Shown here: positions 1 through 5,024 of the stretch, in pieces
Layout: every line of letters starts with the position of its first letter
Numbering within the stretch: position 1 is the first letter of the stretch
Origin: Xanthobacteraceae bacterium
Lineage (GTDB): Bacteria; Pseudomonadota; Alphaproteobacteria; Rhizobiales; Xanthobacteraceae
Direction: 5' to 3'
Length of the DNA: 5,024 nucleotides
NCBI GenBank assembly: GCA_030037105.1
Contig: JASHRY010000180.1
Location: 1-5,024, forward strand
Notes under the pieces: generated by a model
Seen by the model: only the letters and a program-made list of their open reading frames with translations
What the model was told of the DNA's origin: nothing
The model's database searches: none
Translations under genes and position numbers: made by a program

Positions 1-2
1 AT

Positions 3-659
3 GACGATCTGCCCGCCATGGACGATGACGCGCTGCGCCGCGGACAGCCCACCACGCACAAGAAATTCGACGAGGCAACGGCCATCCTCGCCGGCGACGG
101 CCTGCTCACCTTCGCCTTCGATATCCTCTCGCGCCGGGAAACCCATCCCGATGCGGGCGTGCGCAGCGAACTCGTGAGCGCGCTCGCGCGTGCGGCCGGT
201 CTGGGCGGCATGGCGGGCGGCCAAATGCTCGACCTCGCCGCCGAAGGCCGTTTCGCCGGCAACGGTCCCCAGCAGCTCGGCGAGAGCGAAGTGCGGACAT
301 TGCAGGCGATGAAGACCGGCGCGCTGTTGCGTTTCGCCTGCGTGGCCGGCGGCATTCTCGGATCGGCGTCAGGTCCGCAGCGTCAAGCGCTCGAACATTA
401 TGGATCGGCGGTGGGCCAGGCCTTCCAGATCGCCGATGATCTCCTCGACCTCGAAGGCGATCCCGCGTTGGTCGGAAAGCAGACCGGCAAGGATGCAATA
501 GCGGGCAAGGCGACGATGGTCGGGGTTCTCGGCGGAGCCGGCGCCAAGGCGCGCCTGAGAGAGCTTGTCGCCGAGGCCGAACGGGCGCTCGCCCCGTTCG
601 GGACAGCGGCCGCCGTCCTCATCGAGGGCGCCCGGTTCGTCGCCGACCGGCACACTTGA
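3..659 (+). CDS. ispA: Polyprenyl diphosphate synthase (farnesyl/geranylgeranyl type), 5'-truncated by the window edge
   Basis: Isoprenoid chain-elongating enzyme: it condenses isopentenyl diphosphate with an allylic diphosphate in the cytoplasm to give a C15 or C20 product. The frame is open from base 3, before the first ATG at 18, and begins inside the first aspartate-rich motif (DDLPAMDDD, bases 3-29). That motif lies roughly 80 residues into E. coli IspA, so the true start is outside the window. After it come LRRGQPTTH, ILAGDGLL, GGQMLDL and MKTGALL. The second aspartate-rich motif is FQIADDLLDLEGD (its DDLLD is at 435-449), followed by GKQTGKD. Both Mg-diphosphate sites are therefore intact, and the C-terminal length matches the family. 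The residues upstream of the first motif that set chain length are not visible, so FPP and GGPP synthase cannot be separated; the symbol is the family default. In many bacteria ispA precedes dxs, but here a 353-bp gap and a patatin gene follow. Confidence 0.9.
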   Translation, partial: DDLPAMDDDALRRGQPTTHKKFDEATAILAGDGLLTFAFDILSRRETHPDAGVRSELVSALARAAGLGGMAGGQMLDLAAEGRFAGNGPQQLGESEVRTLQAMKTGALLRFACVAGGILGSASGPQRQALEHYGSAVGQAFQIADDLLDLEGDPALVGKQTGKDAIAGKATMVGVLGGAGAKARLRELVAEAERALAPFGTAAAVLIEGARFVADRHT

Positions 660-1012
660 GGCGATCGACGAGTGTGAAAGACAGCCGAGAAGGCGAAGGC
701 GCCGCAAGAGGCGTCCAGGAAAAGCGGGAACCGGTTTTCCGTCCGGACGTGCGACAATACAAAAGCTTAGAGCGGGATGACGATTTGCAGATAATCATCC
801 TGCGCTAGGCGCCCATTCCTATTGCGGACTTGTACTGCAATTGCGTCATGCCGCAGGTTGCCGGGCCCCGAAGGGTTCCCCCCTTCCGGCCAATTGAAGT
901 TCGCGCGAGTCGCTCTTATGTGCTGCGCGCTTATCAGCTACGCGCGGAGTCGTGTCTTGACCATGAGTGAAACCGGTCCGATCCGCCGCCGACTTCGGAA
1001 ATCCTCTCCGCC
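660..1012. other. Intergenic region between the isoprenoid synthase and patatin genes
   Basis: No convincing gene lies here; the short open frames have no recognisable motif or good ribosome site. The left part holds a palindromic element (separate entry). A smaller inverted repeat follows: GAAGGG (870-875) pairs with CCCTTC (881-886) across five bases, extended by GGCC at 864-867 and 888-891. No T-run follows, so it is not a good intrinsic terminator. Weak promoter-like boxes for the patatin gene are TTGAAG (894-899) with TTATGT (916-921) at 16 bp spacing, and an isolated TTGACC (957-962). Neither is strong enough to call as a promoter. Confidence 0.6.
721..806. repeat. Candidate dispersed palindromic intergenic element, Rhizobiales style
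   Basis: The segment carries GGGAACCGGTTTTCC (727-740), containing the palindrome AACCGGTT, then an A-rich stretch (CAATACAAAAGCTTAG, 755-770), then an imperfect inverted repeat. In that repeat AGCG (771-774) pairs with CGCT (803-806), and GGATGA (775-780) pairs with TCATCC (795-800), leaving a two-base bulge (801-802) and a 14-base loop. From memory, very similar blocks recur between genes in Bradyrhizobium, Rhodopseudomonas and other Rhizobiales genomes. Only one copy is in this window, so its repetitive nature is inferred. The outer limits are approximate. A role as a 3'-end or processing signal for the upstream gene is possible but not shown. Confidence 0.5.
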
Positions 1013-2329
1013 ATGACCAAGCCGATGCGATGGACGATCTGCACGGCAGCCGCCCTGGTTTCGGCGCCATTTCTCATTTCGGCGCCGTTCGTAACAGGCA
1101 CGACACAGGCACAGAGCACGTTAGGATCGACGACGAAGGCGAAGCCTCGCGCGGTTCACGCCCATGCGAAGCGGATGGTCCGCAGCCCGGCCGGAAAGGC
1201 GGCAAAACCACCGCCGGCCGCAACCACGCAACCGCAATTGCCGCCGCGCGTGCCGTTCACGGCCGCCGAGGACGCGGCGTCCGTCGTCCCCGGAATACCT
1301 GACGCGCGGTTCTGGGCGGATTCGCAGGCGGACTTCAAGGAGGCATTGCCGCAACAGCCGGGTCCATGGCTCATTCTGTCCAGCGGCGGGGCGGACGGCG
1401 CCTTCGGCGCCGGGCTGCTCAATGGGCTGAGCGCCGCCGGCAAGCGCCCCGATTACGCGGTGGTCACCGGCGTCAGCACCGGCGCGCTGATGGCGCCCTT
1501 TATCTTTGCCGGCCCGCCTTACGACGATGCGTTGCGCAAAGCCTATACGACGATCACCGCCGCCGATGTTTTCGAGGCCGGCAAGACCGGCGAGAGCTTC
1601 GTCGATTCGTGGCCGCTCAGGGACCTGATCGCAAAGGAGATGACGCCGGCATTGTTTGCCGACATCGCCGCCGCCTATCGCCGCGGGCGGCGGCTGTTCG
1701 TGATCACCACCGATCTCGACGCGGAACGCAGCGTGGTCTGGAACATGGGCGCGATTGCGGCTCATGGCGGCGACCGCGCGCTCAAGCTGTTCTGCAGCGT
1801 ATTGCTCGCTTCGGCGAGCATCCCCGGAGGTTTTCCGCCGGTGATGATCGACGTCGAGGCGAACGGCAAACGCTTCCAGGAAATGCACGTGGACGGCGGG
1901 CTGGGCGGACAGTTCTTTGTCGCCCCGGCGGCCTTGATGGAAAGCACGAGCGATTATCGGCTGCCGGCAACGCAGCTCTATATCGTCGTGAACACCGTAT
2001 TGGAACGGGATTTCAAGGTCGTCGAACGCTTCGCGCCTTCGATCCTGACGCAGGCCATCAGCATGGCGGTGCCGGTCGATACCCGGCTGATGCTCGACCG
2101 GGCCTACATCGTGGCAAACCGCAGCGGCGTCGATTTCAACGTCGCCACCATTCCCGCAAACTTCCACGCGCCCAGCAAGGGGCCATTCGATCCCGACTAC
2201 ATGACGGCGCTGTTTCAAACCGGCTATGAGCAGGGTCGCGGCGGCACTCCCTTCAGCACTCAATTACCCCCCCAACCGGGCGAGCCTAAGCCCGAATCGA
2301 GCCCTGTCGAGAAAACCGGAGCAAACTAA
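1013..2329 (+). CDS. Secreted patatin-like phospholipase
   Basis: Predicted serine lipid acyl hydrolase exported by the Sec route, acting in the periplasm or beyond on membrane lipid acyl esters; the substrate is not known. Residues 1-33 look like a signal peptide: basic N-terminus (MTKPMR), a hydrophobic core with a repeated SAPF, and likely cleavage near TQA-QS. There is no lipobox cysteine. Residues 40-85 form a Pro/Ala/Lys-rich linker. The patatin core follows: glycine-rich oxyanion loop GGADGAFGAG (125-134), nucleophile elbow GVSTG with Ser155, the ASIPGGFPPV segment (268-277), and catalytic Asp294 in VDGG. The Ser-Asp dyad is complete, so the enzyme should be active. The C-terminus ends in a Pro/Glu-rich tail (about 417-438). 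The ATG at 1013 has only a weak GGAA (997-1000); Met5 is an alternative start, but the first Met gives a better basic N-region. The stop shares a base with the next gene. The family call is firm; the biological role is open. Confidence 0.92.
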   Translation: MTKPMRWTICTAAALVSAPFLISAPFVTGTTQAQSTLGSTTKAKPRAVHAHAKRMVRSPAGKAAKPPPAATTQPQLPPRVPFTAAEDAASVVPGIPDARFWADSQADFKEALPQQPGPWLILSSGGADGAFGAGLLNGLSAAGKRPDYAVVTGVSTGALMAPFIFAGPPYDDALRKAYTTITAADVFEAGKTGESFVDSWPLRDLIAKEMTPALFADIAAAYRRGRRLFVITTDLDAERSVVWNMGAIAAHGGDRALKLFCSVLLASASIPGGFPPVMIDVEANGKRFQEMHVDGGLGGQFFVAPAALMESTSDYRLPATQLYIVVNTVLERDFKVVERFAPSILTQAISMAVPVDTRLMLDRAYIVANRSGVDFNVATIPANFHAPSKGPFDPDYMTALFQTGYEQGRGGTPFSTQLPPQPGEPKPESSPVEKTGAN

Positions 2330-2331
2330 TG
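2318..2331 (+). promoter_or_regulatory. Ribosome binding site and TAATG stop/start overlap
   Basis: GGAG (2318-2321) lies seven bases before the ATG at 2329, inside the last codons of the patatin gene. The patatin stop TAA (2327-2329) shares its last A with this ATG. Such overlaps usually mean that ribosomes ending the first gene reinitiate on the second, tying the output of the two proteins together. Confidence 0.75.
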
Positions 2332-2724
2332 AAAAATTTATTGCGCCCGATCTTCGCCGCGATATTTGTCGCGCTGGCGGCGACGAGCGCCAGCACTCCA
2401 TCCGATGCCGCACGCCGGAGTACACTCGCCGCCTATGATGGCGAATGGAGCGTGGTAATTTACACGCTCCGCGGCGATTGCGACCGTTCCCTTCGTTATT
2501 CCGTGCGCATCGTGAATGGCCGGGTGGCGGCCGAGGATCAAAGCTACCAAATCTATGGCGCGGTAAAATCTGGCGGCGACATTCGCGTCACGGTCGCCGA
2601 AGGCGGCCGCTGGGCGAGCGGGGTCGGCCGGTTGTCTGGCAATCAGGGCCGCGGGCAATGGCGCACGAGCACCGGCCAATGCGCCGGCCAATGGACGGCG
2701 GTACGTCGCTTTGAACAGTATTGA
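2329..2724 (+). CDS. Small exported protein of unknown function
   Basis: A 131-residue protein that I do not assign to a named family, though its pattern resembles small secreted hypothetical proteins I recall from Bradyrhizobium and relatives. Residues 1-28 are a signal peptide (MKNLLRPIF, then a hydrophobic Ala/Val-rich core, with cleavage probable near SDA-A). The mature part begins with YDGEWSVVIYT and has alternating polar and hydrophobic residues typical of beta strands, rich in Gly, Trp and Tyr. It ends with GQWRTSTGQCAGQWTAVRR. The mature protein has two cysteines, Cys51 (GDCDR) and Cys118 (GQCAG), near opposite ends of the domain, which suggests one disulfide closing a small beta barrel or sandwich in the periplasm. 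It is translationally coupled to the patatin-like phospholipase (TAATG overlap, good GGAG site). It could therefore be a partner, chaperone or inhibitor of that enzyme, but the sequence itself shows none of these. Confidence 0.8.
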   Translation: MKNLLRPIFAAIFVALAATSASTPSDAARRSTLAAYDGEWSVVIYTLRGDCDRSLRYSVRIVNGRVAAEDQSYQIYGAVKSGGDIRVTVAEGGRWASGVGRLSGNQGRGQWRTSTGQCAGQWTAVRRFEQY

Positions 2725-3059
2725 GAATGCCTGCGGCGGCGCGGCGCGACAGCAAGAGCTTCATGCGTCTCGCGTCCGCGCGCGGCTCGGGTCAGCGACG
2801 CGTCGTTCGGCGACGCCATAGGGCGAGGCGGCGCTGCCCGGTCGTGCGCGCTGCGCAGTTGGCGTTCCACCAGGGGGCACATCCCGCGCGCGCAAGTAAT
2901 TGCCGTCCACGACGTCGAGCGGGGTGCGGTCGCCGGCTTCGGCGACGCCGACGCGCGGATCGCGCGCCTGTTCGCGCTTCTCCGCCGTCAGCCAACATGT
3001 GGTCATGACCCCACAGGTTCGGGCCATCGGCGCGCTCCTTCGCCATCCAGCTCGTAGGG
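2725..3059. other. GC-rich intergenic stretch without a confident gene
   Basis: No gene is called on either strand. No hairpin plus T-run follows the stop at 2724, so no intrinsic terminator is visible for the patatin unit. On the minus strand, the frame reading 3027 down to about 2880 has strongly GC-biased third codon positions and yields a plausible-looking stretch (REQARDPRVGVAEAGDRTPL). The coding-like composition then seems to move to another minus-strand frame (about 2882 down to 2740). There is no recognised motif and no good ribosome site. This could be a decayed gene remnant, or simply the effect of high GC content. Short GC hairpins such as CGCCG/CGGCG at 2931-2944 are at the level expected by chance. 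Confidence 0.4.
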
Positions 3060-3130
3060 TCGATGGTCACCATTCAACACTATCCTAGCGGCGGAACGAC
3101 GCAGCTTTGCCACGGGCCTGTGAGCGCTGC

Positions 3131-3159
3131 GAGTGCTATAGTGACGAGTGCCACAGTGA
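3131..3159 (+). repeat. 14-bp tandem direct repeat upstream of the binding-protein gene
   Basis: GAGTGCTATAGTGA (3131-3144) and GAGTGCCACAGTGA (3146-3159) match at 12 of 14 positions and lie head to tail with a 15-bp period. The second copy covers the candidate -35 box of the promoter at 3148-3176. Tandem half-sites in this position are typical of a transcription-factor binding site, but the regulator is unknown. Confidence 0.5.
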
Positions 3160-3176
3160 GTAGTAACAACTATAAT
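3148..3176 (+). promoter_or_regulatory. Candidate sigma-70-type promoter of the ABC transport operon
   Basis: A perfect TATAAT (3171-3176) stands 17 bp after GTGCCA (3148-3153), which matches four of six bases of the -35 consensus. A transcript would start near 3183, about 45 bases before the preferred start codon at 3230. An upstream alternative is the extended -10-like TGCTATAGT (3134-3142), whose best -35-like box, TTGCCA (3107-3112), is spaced too far away. The drop in GC content in this stretch fits a regulatory region. Confidence 0.5.
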
Positions 3177-3194
3177 CCGCAGATGGCGATAGTA

Positions 3195-3232
3195 GAGGGA
3201 ACGTCATGCCGTCAAACCTGGAGGGAACGATG
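3195..3232 (+). promoter_or_regulatory. Duplicated Shine-Dalgarno/start module deciding the start of the binding-protein gene
   Basis: GAGGGAACG occurs twice, at 3195-3203 and 3221-3229. Each copy runs straight into an in-frame ATG, at 3206 (after TC) and at 3230. The second copy is extended to GGAGGG (3220-3225), a strong site at good spacing, and its ATG gives a classic 20-residue signal peptide. I therefore prefer 3230; the first ATG would add eight residues (MPSNLEGT) in front of it. Confidence 0.65.
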
Positions 3233-4432
3233 AGAAAGCTCTACTTGCTTGCGGCCGGCGCCATGTTGATCGCGACGCCCGCTTTTGCCGCCGACGACAC
3301 GCTGACGATCGGCATGACGTTGTCGCAAACCGGCCCACTCAATATCGATTCGCTTGCGCAACAACGCGGCGCCGAGCTGTGGCGCGACGAGGTCAATGAC
3401 GCAGGCGGGATCAAGGTGGGCGACAAGCATTATAAGGTACGCTTCGTCACCTACGACGACCAGTCTCAGGGCGCCCGCGTGCAGCAGCTCTACACGCGCC
3501 TCATCGTCCAGGACAAGGCGCAATTTCTGTTCGGGCCCTACTCGTCGGGGCTGTGTGCGACCGCGGCGGTGATTACCGAGCAATATGGCAGGCTCATGCT
3601 GATCACCGGCGGGGCCGAGCCCAAGACCTACACGCTCGGCAATAAGTATCTCGTCCAGGTGCTGAGCTCCGCCGACCATTACCTCACCGGCGCGATCAAC
3701 GCCCTGAAGACGAAGAATCCACATGCAAAGGTGGCGTTCGTTTACTCGGACGACCCCTTCTCCAAGGCGGTGGTACTCGCCGCGCGCGAGCAGGCCAAAG
3801 CAAGCGGATTGACCATCGTGCTCGATGAATCCTACGCGCCGAGCACCACCGATTTCGGCCCGATCATCAACAAGATCATTAGCTCGTCGGTCGAAGCGCT
3901 GCTCGGCGGCGGCCACTACACCGACGGCGCCACGCTGGCGCGCCAACTCTACGACCAGAAGGCAAACCTCAAATACGTGTCGCTCCTGGTCGCGCCGGAC
4001 AGCCCGGAATTCGCCAGCCTCGGCCCCGCCGCCTTCGGCGTCACCGTGCCTTCGCAGTGGGAGATCCAGGCCACCTACAAACCGCAATTCGGACCCACCG
4101 GGGCGGAATTCGTCAAGGCTTTCGAGGCCAAGTTCAAGGCCCCTCCGGACTATCATTCGGCGACCGGATATGCCGGCGGCGCCCTCCTCCAACACGCCAT
4201 CGAGCAGGCCGGCTCGATCGACGCCGACAAAGTGGTGGCGGCGCTCAACGCCATGGACGTCACCACCTTCTTCGGCCGATTCAAGATCGCGACCGACGCC
4301 GCGCATCATGGGCTGCAGATCGGTCACGAGATGGTGCTGGCGCAGTGGCAGAAGAAGAACGATCGGTTGGAAAGGGAGGTTGTCTGGCCGCAGGCGGCAC
4401 AGACCGCGGATCTCCTCTATCCGCTGCACTAG
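3230..4432 (+). CDS. Branched-chain-amino-acid-type ABC transporter, periplasmic substrate-binding protein (LivK-like)
   Basis: Periplasmic binding protein of the Peripla_BP_6/LivK family that captures a solute and hands it to the inner-membrane permease encoded next. From the preferred start it is 400 residues, within the usual range. Residues 1-20 are a signal peptide cleaved at AFA-AD. The mature protein opens with the family pattern TLTIGMTLSQTGPL (24-37), then NDAGGIKVGDKHYKV (56-70) with the adjoining YDD (75-77), FLFGPYSSG (99-107), VAFVYSDDPFSKA (168-180) and, in the C-terminal lobe, YHSATGYAGGALLQHAIEQAG (from 308). No lipobox is present; the only cysteine is Cys109. Members of this family bind leucine/isoleucine/valine, amides, urea, aromatic acids or other small compounds, so the ligand cannot be read from the sequence. 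A start at 3206 is possible. The permease gene follows after 93 bp with a hairpin between them. Confidence 0.9.
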   Translation: MRKLYLLAAGAMLIATPAFAADDTLTIGMTLSQTGPLNIDSLAQQRGAELWRDEVNDAGGIKVGDKHYKVRFVTYDDQSQGARVQQLYTRLIVQDKAQFLFGPYSSGLCATAAVITEQYGRLMLITGGAEPKTYTLGNKYLVQVLSSADHYLTGAINALKTKNPHAKVAFVYSDDPFSKAVVLAAREQAKASGLTIVLDESYAPSTTDFGPIINKIISSSVEALLGGGHYTDGATLARQLYDQKANLKYVSLLVAPDSPEFASLGPAAFGVTVPSQWEIQATYKPQFGPTGAEFVKAFEAKFKAPPDYHSATGYAGGALLQHAIEQAGSIDADKVVAALNAMDVTTFFGRFKIATDAAHHGLQIGHEMVLAQWQKKNDRLEREVVWPQAAQTADLLYPLH

Positions 4433-4454
4433 AATATCCGCTAAAAGCGTGAGA

Positions 4455-4490
4455 GCGGAGCCGGCAAGGCGGCAACGCCACCGGCTCCGT
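4455..4490 (+). terminator. Strong intercistronic hairpin (attenuating terminator or mRNA stabiliser)
   Basis: CGGAGCCGG (4456-4464) pairs perfectly with CCGGCTCCG (4481-4489), with a possible G-T pair outside it. After a small internal loop (CAA/A), GGCG (4468-4471) pairs with CGCC (4476-4479), closing a GCAA tetraloop (4472-4475) of the stable GNRA class. Only TTT (4495-4497) follows, so full intrinsic termination is doubtful. In binding-protein transport operons, such hairpins often protect the upstream mRNA or partly terminate, giving more binding protein than permease. That role here is inferred from position. Confidence 0.7.
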
Positions 4491-4525
4491 CCGTCTTTGT
4501 AGCTCCGCTCGCTCAAGTCCTCCGC

Positions 4526-5024
4526 ATGTCCGGTGTCATTGCCTCAATCGTGGACGGCGTGCTGATCGGCTCGGTTTACGGGCTGGCGGCCATGGGTCTG
4601 ACGCTGATCTGGGGCGTCATGAACGTCGTCAACCTGACCCATGGCGCCGCCATCGTTGCCGGCATGTTCGCGCTCTACCTGCTGACCACCGGGACCGCTA
4701 TGCCGCCCTATGCGGCCCTGCCGCTCATTCTAAGCGGCGGCTTCCTCGTCGGCGTGGCGCTGTACTGGATCGCCGTGCATCGGATGATCGGGCAGCCGCC
4801 GCTCATGATCCTGCTCTCGACATTTTCCGTGAACCTGGTGGTGATCGGCCTCGGCACCGCGGTCTGGGGCACGGGCCTTTTCAACGTCCCGGTGTCGTTG
4901 CCGGGCGTGACGTGGCACCGCTACACCTTCTCGGGAACCCATATTCTCGCCGCGGCGCTCACCGCCGCCCTCGCCGGCTCGTTGTATTTGTTTCTCTATC
5001 ACACCCGCCTCGGCAAGGCGGTCC
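4526..5024 (+). CDS. ABC transporter inner-membrane permease, LivH family, 3'-truncated by the window edge
   Basis: One of the two permease subunits expected in a LivHMGF-type importer, working with the binding protein encoded just upstream. The frame is open from the ATG at 4526 to the window edge (166 full codons). It begins with the family signature IVDGVLIGSVYGLAAMGLTL (8-27), then IWGVMNVVNLTHGAA (28-42), matching the usual GVMxxxNxAHG pattern with Thr in place of Ala in AHG. Several hydrophobic membrane segments follow (about 44-55, 60-82, 95-115 and 138-155), with short charged loops such as HRMIG and HTRLGKAV. The LivH family is usually near 290-300 residues, so roughly 130 are missing. 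The start has no clear Shine-Dalgarno sequence; translation may be weak, or the real start may be slightly different (a GTG lies at 4550), but the ATG keeps the full first helix. It should continue into livM/livG/livF-type genes. Confidence 0.9.
   Translation, partial: MSGVIASIVDGVLIGSVYGLAAMGLTLIWGVMNVVNLTHGAAIVAGMFALYLLTTGTAMPPYAALPLILSGGFLVGVALYWIAVHRMIGQPPLMILLSTFSVNLVVIGLGTAVWGTGLFNVPVSLPGVTWHRYTFSGTHILAAALTAALAGSLYLFLYHTRLGKAV

Noticed and set aside
864..891. Inverted repeat as a terminator for the isoprenoid synthase gene
   Set aside because: Short interrupted stem with no T-run after it, and more than 200 bp beyond the stop codon.
822..1016. Possible small gene just upstream of the patatin start
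   Set aside because: No ribosome site and a composition unlike real proteins; it sits over an inverted repeat and promoter-like sequence.
1366..2229. 287-codon + strand frame inside the patatin gene
   Set aside because: Extremely Arg-rich and without motifs; an out-of-frame shadow of the phospholipase.
1121..2263. Long open frame on the minus strand opposite the patatin gene
   Set aside because: It mirrors the codon pattern of the patatin gene, has no recognisable motif and is Arg/Gly/His-rich, as expected of an antisense shadow in high-GC DNA.
3212..4516. 434-codon open frame on the minus strand opposite the binding-protein gene
   Set aside because: The + strand product has a signal peptide and clear family motifs. 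The antisense frame has none and is a shadow, despite being slightly longer.
4730..5002. Minus-strand frame opposite the permease gene
   Set aside because: The + strand frame has the LivH signature and membrane segments; the opposite frame is charged low-complexity shadow sequence.
1..5024. A new defence, mobile or CRISPR-like system
   Set aside because: No recombinase, transposase, nuclease, repeat-spacer array or toxin-antitoxin pair is visible. A patatin domain can occur in anti-phage effectors, but this one has a Sec signal peptide and no neighbouring nucleotide cyclase, which argues against a CBASS-type effector.

Overview
The window looks like a chromosomal segment of a high-GC alphaproteobacterium, most likely from the Hyphomicrobiales/Rhizobiales (Bradyrhizobium-like). 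This rests on three things: strongly GC-biased third codon positions, a palindromic intergenic element at about 721-806 of a style I recall from that order, and the gene families present. I ran no database search, so the taxonomy is an inference.

All five genes lie on the + strand. The left edge (3-659) is the C-terminal three quarters of an IspA-type polyprenyl diphosphate synthase. After a 353-bp gap with the intergenic element comes a two-gene unit. Its first gene (1013-2329) encodes a secreted patatin-like phospholipase with an intact Ser-Asp dyad. Its second gene (2329-2724) encodes a small exported protein of unknown function. The two share one base (TAATG), which predicts translational coupling, so the two exported products are probably made together.

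A second gap of about 500 bp follows. Its left part is very GC-rich and without a convincing gene, although the minus strand keeps a coding-like composition there. Its right part (about 3060-3229) is less GC-rich and holds promoter-like signals, a 14-bp tandem direct repeat and duplicated Shine-Dalgarno/start modules. These lead into a branched-chain-amino-acid-type ABC transport operon. A LivK-type periplasmic binding protein (3230-4432) comes first, then a strong intercistronic hairpin with a GNRA-type tetraloop (4455-4490), then the 5' part of a LivH-type permease (4526 to the window edge). The remaining livM/livG/livF-type genes would be expected beyond the right edge.

I found no mobile element, CRISPR array, RNA gene or defence system, and the five genes belong to ordinary housekeeping or uptake families. 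The points most worth a second look are the coupled patatin/small-protein pair, the intercistronic hairpin, the duplicated start module of the binding-protein gene and the tandem repeat in its promoter region.
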